A DNA stretch of 64,000 nt from Clostridium sp. CAG:571 (GCA_000434015.1 HF999522.1:1-64000); one strand, 5' to 3'; numbered from the stretch's first letter, positions 47,829-58,758 are shown. Made by a program: numbers and translations. The notes: a model not told the origin generated them from the sequence alone.

Positions 47829-47852
47829 ATGATGGGATTATAGGAGGTGTAT

Positions 47853-48161
47853 ATGAAATATTTAATAACCGATATTAAAGGTAAAGAAGAAAAATTAAAA
47901 CTAGAAGAAATGGGACTTTATTGTTATGACTTACGAGATAGTGATGATGATAGAGATGTTGCAAGTATTGAAAAGCACGTTATAGTTAATAGAATTGGAA
48001 CAATGATAACAAATAAAGAAATTAAGTTAGGAGATAAATATCCAAATGACTTTGTTGACTATAACACTTTTGTAAATAATGAAGATAATAAAGCAGTATT
48101 TACCATTCAAGAATTATTAGAGAAAGATAAAGTAAAAGAAAATGATAAGGGAGGGAGATAA
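47853..48161 (+). CDS. Small acidic protein of the conjugative element
   Basis: 102 residues, beginning MKYLITDIKGKEEKLKLEEMGLYCYDLRDSDDD after TAGGAGG. Proteins with this start are common in Tn1549-like elements, next to TrbL/PrgI, and of unknown function. It looks intact. Confidence 0.6.
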   Translation: MKYLITDIKGKEEKLKLEEMGLYCYDLRDSDDDRDVASIEKHVIVNRIGTMITNKEIKLGDKYPNDFVDYNTFVNNEDNKAVFTIQELLEKDKVKENDKGGR

Positions 48162-48164
48162 CTT

Positions 48165-48950
48165 ATGAATAAGATAGTAGAACAAGTTAAAAATGATGTT
48201 GAATCTTTTTTAATGGAAGATATGGAAAATCAAGAAATGAGAGTAGATTTTATTTTATATAATCCAGACAATAATAATACTTAAGTATTAGCAAGTGATG
48301 GAGTAGAAAAAATTATATTATTTGCTCCATTTACAAAGTCTTTAGAAAATGGATATATGGAAGTTCCAGATATAATAAAATATTATGATATACCAAATGG
48401 ATTTGTAGGATATAGTGGCAATAATGTATCTATGTCAAAGGATTATTTTAGTAAGCAAAATGAAATATCTTATATATCTTTTGTTTTAGGATATGATTAT
48501 TTAAACGATAAACTTAAAAAATCAGAAAGTCCAGAATGCGATTTAAGTTATGATATTTGCTCAAGTATAGCAGAACAATTTATGAAAAGCGAAGAATATA
48601 AAAATCTTAATCATTCAACTTATGAAATGTTAGGAGAATGGGTTAATAATAATCAAGATTTAATAAATGGTTATTTAAACACAAATGAAAAAACTAGAAT
48701 GTTAGATAATGGTATTTATGTAATTGATTTAGGTTATAGAAATAAGCAACCAATTGCATTAGTTCAAAGAGGTAAAGGGGAATATACTGAATATGTAGTT
48801 GCTTTTAATTATAGAATTAAAGACAACAAGATGGATTGGGCTTATGCTTATTACTATGATAAAGACATTGATAAAGCAAAACAAGATTTTGAAAAAGTGT
48901 TACAAGGTGGTAATTTATCTAAGACTTTTGAAAGAAAGGAAGATAGATAA
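48165..48950 (+). pseudogene. Conjugative-element protein interrupted by an in-frame TAA
   Basis: The start at 48165 follows GGGAGGGAG. The frame stays open on both sides of a TAA at 48282-48284 (codon 40). The second part (residues 41-261: VLASDGVEKIILFAPF..., MSKDYFSKQNEISYISFVLGYDYL...) has the look of the DUF5688-like proteins of these elements. A plain nonsense mutation, different from the CGG class. Confidence 0.6.
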
Positions 48951-48951
48951 T

Positions 48952-49284
48952 ATGGAAGTTAAGATTAATAGAAAAATAAGAAACTATACAGAAAGTATAT
49001 TTTTTGGACTGTCATTAAGGCAGTTCATTTTTTCTGTAATGGCTTGTGGTATTGCAGTTTTATTATACTTTCTATTAAAAGGACATTTTGGAATAGAAAC
49101 ATTATCTTGGGTATGTATTCTAGGTGCAGCAATAGGATTTGTTACTTACAATGGAATGACAGCAGAAAAGTTTATATATGCTTGGATAAAATCAGAGTTT
49201 TTAATTCCAAAACATTTAACCTTTAAACCAGTTAATTTTTATAATGAATTACTAAAAGAAAAACTAGAAAAGGAAGTATATTAG
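48952..49284 (+). CDS. PrgI-family conjugation membrane protein
   Basis: 110 residues with MEVKINRKIRNYTESIFFGLSLRQFIFSV at the start and two membrane helices (residues 28-75). PrgI-family proteins precede the VirB4 ATPase in Gram-positive type IV systems, as here (3 bp gap). Intact. Confidence 0.82.
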   Translation: MEVKINRKIRNYTESIFFGLSLRQFIFSVMACGIAVLLYFLLKGHFGIETLSWVCILGAAIGFVTYNGMTAEKFIYAWIKSEFLIPKHLTFKPVNFYNELLKEKLEKEVY

Positions 49285-49287
49285 TTT

Positions 49288-51438
49288 ATGAGAACATTAA
49301 AAATGCTATTTAAAAAAGATAAAGAGGCATTTGTTGTTCCAAAAGGTGTGCAAGATATTATACCTGTCAATAGAATTTGGGAAGATGGTATATTTCAAGT
49401 AGGAAAAGAAAAATATTCTAAATGCTATAAGTTTAGTGATATAAATTATGCAGTAGCCTCTAGGTCAGATAAAGAGGGAATGTTTTTAGAATATTCAGAA
49501 CTACTTAATTCTTTTGATACAGGAGCAACAACTAAAATAACAATCTTGAATAGAAGATTAAATAAAATTGATTTTGAAAAAACTATTCTTTTACCACTTG
49601 CAGAAGATAGACTTGATGATTACAGAAAAGAATATAATAAAATGCTTTTAGATAAAGCAACAGGAGCGAATGGAATTATACAAGAAAAGTTTATAACTAT
49701 ACCTATAAATAAAAAGAGTGTTGATGAGACGAGAAATTATTTTGCTAGAATTGGTAGTGATTTAATTTCTCATTTTTCTGGTTTAGGCTCTAAATATATA
49801 GAACTAGACGCAGTAGATAGATTAAGACTTTGTCACGATTTTTATAGAGCAGGAGAAGAAAATGCTTTTAGTTTTGATTTAATAAAAACAATGAGAAAAG
49901 GACATAGTTTTAAAGATACAATATGTCCAGATACTTTGGAATTTAAAAATGATTATTTTAAAATGGGTAAAAAGTATGGTAGAGTTATTTTCTTAAAAGA
50001 ATATGCTAGTTATATTAAAGATAATATGGTAGCAGAATTAACTGACTTAAATAGAAATTTAATGATGAGTATTGATGTTGTACCAATACCAATGGATGAG
50101 GCAGTAAGAGAAGTTGAAAATAGAATATTAGGTGTAGAAACTAATATTACTAACTGGCAGAGAAGACAAAAATCTAGTAACAATTTTAGTGCAGTCATTC
50201 CTTATGATATGGAACAACAAAGAATTGAATCAAAAGAATTTTTAGATGACTTAACAACAAGAGATACAGAAAGTTTGCTTACAACTGCTAGAAAACATTT
50301 ATGTCAGTTTGCAATATTAAAATGGCAACAAATGGACGGACTTAATACTACAATGCCTTTTGGAGTTAGAAAAATAGATACTTTAAGAACAATTACTACT
50401 GAAAGTTTAGCAGTATTTATGCCATTTAGAGTACAAGAAATAAATCACGAAAATGGTATTTATTATGGACAAAATGTAATAAGTAAAAATATGATAATAG
50501 CAAATAGACGAGAATTACTGAATGGTAATTCTTTTATTTTAGGTGTAAGTGGTAGTGGTAAGTCATTTACTGGTAAAAATGAAATTGTATCAGTAATACT
50601 TCGTGATCCTAATGCAGATGTTATTATCATAGATCCAGAAAGAATTAATAAATGCTTTAGGTGGAGAGGTTATTCATATATCAGCAACAAGTGAAAATCA
50701 TATTAATGCAATGGATATGAGTAGTGAATATGGAGATGGAGCAAACCCTGTAATATTAAAATCAGAGTTTATTTTATCTTTATGTGAGCAATTAATTGGT
50801 GGAAGTAATCTAGGTCCAAAACAGAAGTCAATCATAGATAGATGTACTGCTTCTGTTTATAGACATTTTCAACAAGGAAATTATATGGGAACTCCACCAA
50901 CATTACAAGATTTTAGAGAAGAACTATTAAGACAGACAGAGCCAGAGGCAAAAGAAATAGCACTTGCAATAGAATTATTTACAGATGGAAGTCTAAATAC
51001 TTTTGCAAAGAATACAAATGTTGATACTAATAATAGATTACTTTGTTATGATATATTAGATTTAGGAAAACAATTACAACCAATAGGAATGTTAGTCGTT
51101 TTAGATAGCATTTTAAATAGAATAACAATGAATAGACAAAAAGGTAGAAATACATTTATTTTTATTGACGAAATATATCTATTATTTCAATACGAATATT
51201 CTGCTAATTTCTTATTTACTTTATGGAAAAGAGTTAGAAAATACGGAGCATATTGTACTGGTATAACACAAAATGTTGATGAACTATTACAAAGTCATAC
51301 TGCAAGAACTATGTTAGCAAACTCTGAATTTATTGTAATGTTAGATCAAGCAAGTACAGATAGATTAGAACTTGCAAAACTTCTTAGTATATCAGACTTA
51401 CTAAATTGATGACAACTAAACCAGGAGAAGGTAATTAA
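49288..51438 (+). pseudogene. VirB4/TraE-type conjugation ATPase, broken by deletions
   Basis: The first part (to 50694) is the N-terminal domain and Walker A (ILGVSGSGKSFTGKNEI, then VIIIDPER). A deletion of about 11 bp at 50643-50645 shifts the frame. The expected continuation (INALGGEVIHISATS...) runs on in another frame to about 51400, with Walker B-like TFIFIDEIYLLFQ. A second lesion removes the C-terminus. Type IV secretion energy protein, now inactive. Confidence 0.8.
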
Positions 51439-51458
51439 AGGAAGTAGGTGCAAAAGTA

Positions 51459-53180
51459 TTGGCAGATATTAAAACAAGAGATTCCAAACCTAAAACTATA
51501 AAAAACTTAAATAAAGCAGTAGTTGGTACTCAAAATATTAAAGACAATTTAGTTAGTACAAAAGAAAAAGTAAAAGAAAATACTCCTCAAAATAGTAATG
51601 AAGAAAATACTATTGATTATGGTAGCAATAAAATAACAGGTGATAGTAGTATAACTGCTAGTACCGTTGCTACTGAATTTAATAAATATGGAAAGAAATC
51701 ATTGTATGAAACAAAAGACAATGTAATTAAAGCAAATGAAAAACTTAAAGATACGGCAATTAAAACTAAAGTTAAAATAAAAGAATTTAAAGATAAGCAA
51801 CTTGCTAAAAGATTAGAAAAACAAGCAGTTAAAACAAGTAAAGGAACAATTAAAACAGGAAAGAACACTATTAAAAGTGGGAAAACAGCTGTAAAAACTA
51901 GCAAAGAAGTTGCTATTAAATCTCAAAAAGTAGCAAAGGAAAGTGCAAAAGCGAGTAAGAAAGCATTACAGGTTGCAAAAGAAACGGCAAAGGCAAACTG
52001 CTAAAGGGGAATAAAGTTAGCAATAAAAGCAACTATATCAGCAATTAAAGGAATAATAGCAGGAACAAAAGCATTAGTTTCAGCAATTGTTGCAGGAGGT
52101 TGGGGAGCAGTTGTAATAATATTAGTTGTATGTTTAGTTGGACTACTTTGCAGTTCTATTTTTGGTATATTTTTATCTAGTGAAAAAACTGGTAGTAATT
52201 CAATAACTATGAAAGATGTAGTTGCAGAATGTAATCAAAAATTTGCAGATAAATTACAAAGTATTCAAGATAGTAATCCTCACGATGATTATGTATTAGA
52301 GGGCAGTATGGCTTCTTGGAAAGATATTTTACTTGTTTATACAATTAAACAATCAAAAGGTATAAATGAACAAGAAGTAATAACTATGGATGAATCAAAA
52401 AAGAAAATAGTTAAAGAGATATTCTGGGATATGAATAGTTTATCATCAGAAGTTAAAACAGAAAGTGTAACAGAACAAGGAATTAATACTGATGAATTAC
52501 CAAAACAAGTTGAGAAAAGAGTATTACACATAACTATTAATTTTAAAACAGCAGAACAGATGAAAAGTGAGTACAGCTTTAATTCAGCACAGATAAAACA
52601 ATATAATGAATTATCTAGTAATAAGTATGCAAGTTTATGGAATGGAGCAATATATGGTAGCATTGATTCTGGAGAATATACTACTTGGAGGCAATCTGGA
52701 CAAAGTTGGTCTAATATTAAAATAGGTAATACTAGTAGTACACTTGGACAAACAGGTTGTTTAGTAACATCAATTGCTATTTTAATTGAAAAGTCTGGTT
52801 GTAATACAACGATTAATCCATTTAATCCTGGAACTTTTTTAGAGGCATTAAATGATAATAATGCTTTTGATGGTAATGGTAATTTGCAATATGCAGGAGT
52901 AACAAAAGCAGTACCTAATTTTCAATATGGTGGCAATGTTAATTTAAGAGATAAATCAAGAAGTGAAAAATTAGCACTTATTACTCAATACTTTAATCAA
53001 GGATATTATCTTACTATTGAAGTAAAGGGAGCAACTCCAGGTAATCAGCATTGGGTAGCAATAACAGGAGTAAGTGGTAATAATGTTACTATTGTAGACC
53101 CTGCAAGAGATGGTATAGATTTATGGAGTTCTTATGAATGGAACAAATCATCTCAATTTAATTATTTTAAGGCAAATTAA
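51459..53180 (+). pseudogene. CD1108-like conjugation protein with C39-type peptidase domain, in-frame TAA
   Basis: The N-terminal half is a Lys-rich repeat-like coiled region (residues 60-180, many KTS/KTGK units). A membrane helix follows at about 52080-52180. The C-terminal domain (from 52640) resembles a papain-like/C39 peptidase: GQTGCLVTSIAILI carries the Cys, QHWVAITGV the His, and VDPARDG the Asp. A TAA at 52002-52004 interrupts the frame, caused by a short local insertion. Originally a cell-wall-opening component of the transfer apparatus. Confidence 0.7.
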
Positions 53181-53270
53181 ATGATAAAAGCATTAATTAA
53201 ATTATTTATAGGTATTGGAATCTTATATTTAAAAATTAAAAAGGTTATTTCTAAATTTAAAAAGAAATAG
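53181..53270 (+). CDS. Tiny amphipathic/basic ORF at the end of the element
   Basis: A 29-residue ORF (MIKALIKLFIGIGILYLKIKK...) starts directly after the stop of the peptidase gene. One hydrophobic segment and a Lys-rich end. Family unknown. Confidence 0.35.
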   Translation: MIKALIKLFIGIGILYLKIKKVISKFKKK

Positions 53271-53417
53271 CATTGTACATACAAAAATGTAAAATTAAAT
53301 TAATTTATGATTAACTGCTAAAAATATAAGAAATTGTGATATAATTGACTTATGTTAACGAATACACATAAAGTTGATAAAAATTAACAAAATTTAGCAG
53401 AAAATTGCCCAAAATTG

Positions 53418-53446
53418 TTGAAAAATTAAATGAAATAGTATATAAT
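53418..53446 (+). promoter_or_regulatory. Promoter of the polysaccharide operon
   Basis: TTGAAA, a 17-bp spacer and TATAAT. GCCC lies 34 bp upstream of the -10, exactly as in the promoter at 63758-63797. The 411-bp gap 53271-53681 otherwise holds the roughly 200-nt untranslated leader and no gene. Confidence 0.7.
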
Positions 53447-53632
53447 AAAACTTGAATTTTCTCGTTAGAGCGAAATACCATCACAATTTATTATATATTA
53501 AGAGAAAATTATTATAAGTAGAGTGATGAAACATAACAAGATGATAATAGTTAATTAATGAAAACATTGTATTATCTCTCTATAAGGAATTATATTGGGG
53601 ATTATACAATAGGTGATTTGGGTGAATATATG

Positions 53633-53666
53633 AAGTCGATGCATTGTATAATGCACCGACTTTTTT
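53633..53666 (+). terminator. Attenuator-like terminator in the leader of the polysaccharide operon
   Basis: Arms AAGTCGATGCAT (53633-53644) and ATGCACCGACTT (53651-53662) pair with one mismatch around a 6-nt loop and run into TTTTTT. It stands between the promoter and the first gene, 1 bp before the AAGGAG box, so expression requires read-through or antitermination. Confidence 0.8.
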
Positions 53667-53681
53667 AAGGAGAAGTGAATT

Positions 53682-54758
53682 TTGTGGAAAAAAAAAGAAA
53701 TAAAAATATCAATTATAATGCCAGTTTATAATGTAGAAAATTTTGTTGCAAAAACAATAGAAAGTGTTTTAGGTCAAACATTAAAAGAAATAGAATTTTT
53801 TGCAATAGATGATGGATCTCCAGATAATAGCGGTAAAATATGCGATGAATATGCTAAAAAAGATTCAAGATTAAAAGTTATACATAAGGAAAATGGAGGA
53901 GCACCTGAGGCGAGAAATATTGCTATTGACCAAGCAAAAGGAAAGTATATGTATTTTATTGACTCAGATGATTGGATTGAAGAAGATTATTTAGAAAAAA
54001 TGTATGATTTAGCTGAAAAAAATAATGCTGATTCAGTAATTACAGGATTTTATATGGAATATTATCAAAATGGAAAAGATGTAACTTATGAGACAAATTG
54101 TGATGATAATGTTTATACTTCAGAAGAATTTAGATTAAATGCATATAAATATTTAAACAAAAGTATTTTAAGCTTACCATGGAATAAACTATACAAATCT
54201 GAAAGAATTATAAAGGAGAATATAAGATTTCCAAAAACTAAATGGGACGATCATCATTTTAATATGGATTTTTTTATGAATAATGGAATAGTTGTAACTT
54301 CTTCGATGAAAAAATATCATTGGTATCGTTCAAGAAAAGGCTCTGAAACTATGATTAATTATAGTGATCCGAATATGTTTAATAAAAGAAAAGAACATTT
54401 TGATCATATATTAAAATTATATAGTCATTGGAATATAAAAGATGAAAATAGTATAGATTCAATTAATTGTTATTATGCTGGGAGATTGTTTCAATGCGTA
54501 CAAGAACTAGTTGATAACAAAAAAATAACATATAAAGAAAAAAGAAGTAAAGTAAAAGAAATATTAAATGATGAACAAACTATAAAATCTTTAAAACTTG
54601 CAAAGACATTATCATTAAAATTTAAAATTTTGACATTTCCAATGAAAATAAAGTCAGTAAGTATTTCTATGTTTTTTGGAAGAATAGTTAGCGTAGTTAG
54701 AAGAATTTTGCCTGGATTATTTATTAAATTAAAGGAAAAGGAAGTTCATGGAAAATAA
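53682..54758 (+). CDS. Family 2 glycosyltransferase
   Basis: GT-A fold. ISIIMPVYNVENFVAKTIESVLGQTL is followed by AIDDGSPDNSG, GAPEARNIAIDQAKGKYMYFIDSDDW (the DXD-type metal site) and a C-terminal extension. It adds a sugar to the undecaprenyl-linked repeat unit in the cytoplasm. The start is TTG, with AAGGAGAAG at 53667. It overlaps the next gene by 11 bp. Confidence 0.88.
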   Translation: MWKKKEIKISIIMPVYNVENFVAKTIESVLGQTLKEIEFFAIDDGSPDNSGKICDEYAKKDSRLKVIHKENGGAPEARNIAIDQAKGKYMYFIDSDDWIEEDYLEKMYDLAEKNNADSVITGFYMEYYQNGKDVTYETNCDDNVYTSEEFRLNAYKYLNKSILSLPWNKLYKSERIIKENIRFPKTKWDDHHFNMDFFMNNGIVVTSSMKKYHWYRSRKGSETMINYSDPNMFNKRKEHFDHILKLYSHWNIKDENSIDSINCYYAGRLFQCVQELVDNKKITYKEKRSKVKEILNDEQTIKSLKLAKTLSLKFKILTFPMKIKSVSISMFFGRIVSVVRRILPGLFIKLKEKEVHGK

Positions 54759-56526
54759 TAAAATATATAAAATTATTGATAAATATGATGTTATAAGTTT
54801 TGATATATTTGATACTTTGATAAAAAGAGTAGTAAATAGTCCAAAACAAATATTTGATATTGTAGAAAAAAAATACAATGAAACTTATAGTAAAAAAATT
54901 TCATCTTTTAAAATGAAGAGAATAGCAAGTGAAAATGAAATAAAAGATCATATTGCAACTCTTACTGATATATATGACAATATGAAAAAATATTATTCTA
55001 AGGATGAATGTGACTCTCTAAAAGAAATAGAAATTTTAACAGAAGTAGAATATTGTATTTCTAACTCTAATATGAAAGAAATATATGACTATTGTAAAAG
55101 AAAAAATAAAAAAATATATGCAGTAAGTGATATGTATTTGTCTTCTGATATCTTAAAGAGGATTTTAAAAAATAATTCTTATGAGATAGAAAATATAATT
55201 GTTTCTTGTGAGTATAACTGTAATAAAAATAGCTCTGAACTATTTAAATTTATTCCTGAATATGGCAAAAATAAAATACTTCATATTGGAGATTCATTAA
55301 GAGCGGATTATATTGGAGCTAAAAAAGCAGGAATAGGTGCTTTTAAAATTAAAAAAAATATAGTAGAAAATAATAATGATAATTATGAAGCAATATTATC
55401 ATTAAGAAATAACAATAAATATTTTTATAGTTTAGGATATTCAATTCTAGGACCAGTGTTATTGGAATTTGCTAAATGGTTAAAAATAAAATTTAAAAAT
55501 GAAAATGTAAATGATATATATTTTTTTGCGAGAGAAGGAAAAATATATAAAAGTGTTTTTGATATTTTATATAATGAAAGATTTAATACAAATTATTTAT
55601 ATATTTCCAGAAGGGCTATTACAATGTCTAATTTTAAATATATGAAATTTGATGATTTAAATAGCATTTTAAAATATTTTACTATTAAGAAAAATTCAAC
55701 TTTAGGAGATACAATTAAATATTTAAATTTAAGTTTAGATTTAAATGAAATTGATATAAATCAAAATGTATATTCATTTTTAAAAAATGACGATTTATAT
55801 AACAAGATTAATTATGCATTAAAACTAGAAAGCAATAAAGTTAATGAAATTACATTAGAGTATTTAAAACAAGAAAAAGTTGAAAAAAAATTCTCAATAG
55901 TTGATATTGGATGGAATGGAACAATGCAAAAATGCCTTATTACATTTCTAGATAATAATAATATTAATTTTGAATTAAATGGGCACTATTTCTTGATGTT
56001 AAAAGAATTAGAAAAGAGTCATTCATTTATAAAATTAAATACTACATTTAGTTATTCAATTATGGACAATCCTCTATTGATTGAAAATTTATTTCAATGT
56101 GTTGATGGAAGCACAATTGGGTATAGAAAAAATAATAATATAGTTGAGCCTATAAAAAAAGAAATTGAATTTGATGATTATAGCAAAGAAGCTATTAATG
56201 ATATTGATAAAGGTATAATTGATTTCATTTTAAATTGGAAAGAATATGGATTTGTTTTAGATGAAGAAAAATTTAAGACAGATAGTTTAAATAGATTTAT
56301 GGATTTTATTGACAATCCAAATAGGATTGATGTTAATGAATTTTCAAAATTCTGTTATAGTGATATAAAGAATGATTGTAAGTTAATTTCATCTGACTTA
56401 AATATAAAAAAAGGATTATATAATAGTGGATGGAAATATGGATATTTAAAGTCAAAATTAAAAGTAAAATTAAATTATAAATTTATAATAAAAGTATTAA
56501 AAAAAATTGGTGGAGATAAATTATGA
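54748..56526 (+). CDS. HAD-domain protein of the polysaccharide operon
   Basis: The N-terminal third is a HAD phosphatase-like domain: SFDIFDTLIKR (motif I, residues 18-28), VSDMYLSSDIL (motif II) and HIGDSLRADYIGAKKAGI (motif IV, near residue 180). Residues 215-592 form an all-helical region of unknown role (FFAREGKIYKSVFDIL, DIGWNGTMQKCL). Such proteins occur in capsule loci and may act on sugar phosphates. Overlaps on both sides place it in the operon. Confidence 0.75.
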   Translation: MENNKIYKIIDKYDVISFDIFDTLIKRVVNSPKQIFDIVEKKYNETYSKKISSFKMKRIASENEIKDHIATLTDIYDNMKKYYSKDECDSLKEIEILTEVEYCISNSNMKEIYDYCKRKNKKIYAVSDMYLSSDILKRILKNNSYEIENIIVSCEYNCNKNSSELFKFIPEYGKNKILHIGDSLRADYIGAKKAGIGAFKIKKNIVENNNDNYEAILSLRNNNKYFYSLGYSILGPVLLEFAKWLKIKFKNENVNDIYFFAREGKIYKSVFDILYNERFNTNYLYISRRAITMSNFKYMKFDDLNSILKYFTIKKNSTLGDTIKYLNLSLDLNEIDINQNVYSFLKNDDLYNKINYALKLESNKVNEITLEYLKQEKVEKKFSIVDIGWNGTMQKCLITFLDNNNINFELNGHYFLMLKELEKSHSFIKLNTTFSYSIMDNPLLIENLFQCVDGSTIGYRKNNNIVEPIKKEIEFDDYSKEAINDIDKGIIDFILNWKEYGFVLDEEKFKTDSLNRFMDFIDNPNRIDVNEFSKFCYSDIKNDCKLISSDLNIKKGLYNSGWKYGYLKSKLKVKLNYKFIIKVLKKIGGDKL

Positions 56527-57644
56527 AATATGATTATTTAATTGTTGGATCTGGTTTATTTGGTGCAACATTTGCAAATTTGGCAAAAAAAGATGGAAAG
56601 AAAGTATTAGTTATTGAAAAAAGACCAAATATTGCTGGAAATATTTATACTGAAGAAGTTGAAGGAATACAAGTACATAGATATGGAGCTCATATTTTTC
56701 ACACAGATTATAAAGAAGTGTGGGATTATGTTAATTCATTTGTAGAATTTAATAGATATACAAATTCACCAGTTGCAAGATTTGGTAATGAAATATACAA
56801 TATGCCTTTCAATATGAACACATTTGCTAAAATATGGGATGATGTTTTTGCACCACAAGATGCATTAAGACACATTAATGAAGAAAGAAAAGAAATGGAA
56901 GGGAAAGAACCACAAAATCTTGAAGAACAAGCAATATCTTTAGTTGGTAGAACAATATATGAAAAGTTAGTTAAAGGATATACTGAAAAGCAATGGAATA
57001 GAGATTGTAAAGACTTACCTGCATTTATTATTAAAAGATTACCAGTTAGATTAGTATATGATAATAATTATTTTAATGATAAATATCAAGGAATACCTAT
57101 TGGTGGTTATACAAAATTAGTTGAAAATATGCTTGATTGTATTGAGGTCAAATTAAATACTAATTATTTTGATAATAAAGAGTATTATGATTCCATTGCT
57201 GATAAAGTTGTATATACAGGTCCAATTGATGAATATTTTGATTATTCGCTAGGTAAACTTGATTGGAGAAGTTTAAGATTTGATACTAAAATACTAAATC
57301 AATCTAATTATCAAGGAAATGCAGTAGTAAATTATACAGGACATGAAGCAAATTATACGAGAGTAATTGAACATAAACATTTTGAATTTGATACTACAAG
57401 TCCTAAAACAGTAGTTACATTTGAATATCCAGCAGATTATGAAGAAGGAATGGAAAAATATTATACAATTAATGATGATAAGAATAACGAATTAGCAGAT
57501 AAGTATAGAGAACTTACTAAAAATGAAAAAAAAGTAATATTTGGAGGAAGACTTGCTGAATATAAATATTATGACATGGATGATGTAATAAAATCTGCAA
57601 TGAGCAAAATAGAGGAGTTAAAAAATATTGGAGGTGAAAATTAA
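56523..57644 (+). CDS. glf: UDP-galactopyranose mutase
   Basis: Flavoenzyme converting UDP-Galp to UDP-Galf. YDYLIVGSGLFGATFANLA is the FAD-binding start. HRYGAHIFHTDYKEVWDYV, YNMPFNMNTFAKIW and YTEKQWNRDC are the diagnostic blocks, and TVVTFEYPADYEEG is near the C-terminus. 373 residues, complete. It shows that the polymer contains galactofuranose. It overlaps the previous gene by 4 bp. Confidence 0.95.
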   Translation: MKYDYLIVGSGLFGATFANLAKKDGKKVLVIEKRPNIAGNIYTEEVEGIQVHRYGAHIFHTDYKEVWDYVNSFVEFNRYTNSPVARFGNEIYNMPFNMNTFAKIWDDVFAPQDALRHINEERKEMEGKEPQNLEEQAISLVGRTIYEKLVKGYTEKQWNRDCKDLPAFIIKRLPVRLVYDNNYFNDKYQGIPIGGYTKLVENMLDCIEVKLNTNYFDNKEYYDSIADKVVYTGPIDEYFDYSLGKLDWRSLRFDTKILNQSNYQGNAVVNYTGHEANYTRVIEHKHFEFDTTSPKTVVTFEYPADYEEGMEKYYTINDDKNNELADKYRELTKNEKKVIFGGRLAEYKYYDMDDVIKSAMSKIEELKNIGGEN

Positions 57645-57645
57645 A

Positions 57646-58758
57646 ATGAAAAAAGTTTTAATTTTGGGTTATTCCTCTATGATTGGCGGAGTAGAAACAT
57701 ATATTGCTAATCTATTAAAATATATTGATAAAAAAAAATTTACAGTTGATTTACTTGTTCAAGATGACATTACTGGGATTAATGCTGAAAGAATTAAAAA
57801 TAATTATAATAAAATTTTTATAGTAGAAAATTTAAAAAGACATCCATTTAAGGCTTACAGAACATTAGTAAAAATATACAAAGAAAATAATTATGATGTA
57901 ATTTATATGTGTTTATCAACAGCTAGTTCTTTTCTTTATGCTTTACCTGCCAAAAAATATATACAGGATGTTAAAATTGTTGTTCATAGTCATAATGGAA
58001 GTGATAAAAAAATTTTTCAACATCTTTTATTTAGAGGAACTTTAAATAAAATGGCAGACAAAAAATTAGCATGTTCTAAATTGGCTGCAGAATGGATGTA
58101 TGGTAAGAAAGAATTAAAAAAAGATAAAGTCGTTCTTATAAATAATGCAATCGAAAGTGATATGTTTCTATTTAATAAAAATATTAGGAAAAAAATTAGA
58201 GAAGATTTAAAGTTAAATGATAATCAATTTTTAATTGGACATGTTGGAAGATTTAATGAACAAAAAAACCACACAGAATTACTAGATATCTTTTTTGAAT
58301 TGTTAAAAAAGGATAAAAGTTTCAAGTTGTTATTAATTGGTGATGGTGAATTAAAAAATCAAATAATTAGTAAAAGCAAAGAAATTGGGATTTTTGATAA
58401 AATAATATTTTTAGAAGCGAAAAAAAATATATATGATTATTATCAAGCAATGGATTTATTTATTATGCCATCTATATTTGAAGGATTACCAATTGTCGGT
58501 ATAGAGGCACAAACCTCAGGACTTAAATGTATTTTTTCTAAAAATATTACAGAAGAATCTAATATAACAGGAAATGTATCTTTTGTAGAATTAGAAAATC
58601 ATAATGAATGGTGTAATCAAATTATTGAAAAAAGAAATAATTATACTATTTCAGGTAGAACAGATAATAAAATTATTAAATCTTTGATAGAAAGTGGATA
58701 TGATTTGAAAAATGAGACTAAAAAAATAGAAAATATTTTCGATTCTTTGATTAATTAA
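57646..58758 (+). CDS. Family 4 (GT-B) glycosyltransferase
   Basis: The first domain opens with LILGYSSMIGGVETYIANLL. The C-terminal nucleotide-sugar domain has IGHVGRFNEQKNHTELLDIF and FIMPSIFEGLPIVGIEAQTSGL (EX7E-type motif). GGAGGTG (57630-57636) sets the ATG at 57646, just behind the glf stop. Confidence 0.9.
   Translation: MKKVLILGYSSMIGGVETYIANLLKYIDKKKFTVDLLVQDDITGINAERIKNNYNKIFIVENLKRHPFKAYRTLVKIYKENNYDVIYMCLSTASSFLYALPAKKYIQDVKIVVHSHNGSDKKIFQHLLFRGTLNKMADKKLACSKLAAEWMYGKKELKKDKVVLINNAIESDMFLFNKNIRKKIREDLKLNDNQFLIGHVGRFNEQKNHTELLDIFFELLKKDKSFKLLLIGDGELKNQIISKSKEIGIFDKIIFLEAKKNIYDYYQAMDLFIMPSIFEGLPIVGIEAQTSGLKCIFSKNITEESNITGNVSFVELENHNEWCNQIIEKRNNYTISGRTDNKIIKSLIESGYDLKNETKKIENIFDSLIN

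Larger units (their letters stand above)
45460..53270 (+). mobile_element. Decayed Tn1549-like integrative conjugative element
   Basis: The order is parA, parB, a fragment of the SNF2/methylase protein, a TrbL-like fragment, PrgI, a VirB4/TraE ATPase and a CD1108-like cell-wall peptidase. This is the gene order of Tn1549/CTn-type clostridial elements. Relaxase, VirD4 coupling protein, excisionase and integrase are all missing, and most remaining genes are broken. The ends are approximate, and I could not find convincing att repeats. It splits the polysaccharide locus. Confidence 0.8.

Noticed and set aside
50640..50700. VirB4 break as a recoding site
   Set aside because: About 11 bases are missing and there is no CGG at the break.
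47216..52004. TAA read through as sense codon (code change) because three in-frame TAA occur in the conjugative element
   Set aside because: They occur only in the decayed element, alongside deletions and frameshifts. Chromosomal genes use TAA, TAG and TGA as stops normally.
45460..53290. Attachment-site direct repeats at the ends of the conjugative element
   Set aside because: I compared both flanks by eye and found no convincing repeat, and no integrase gene is present to guide the search.
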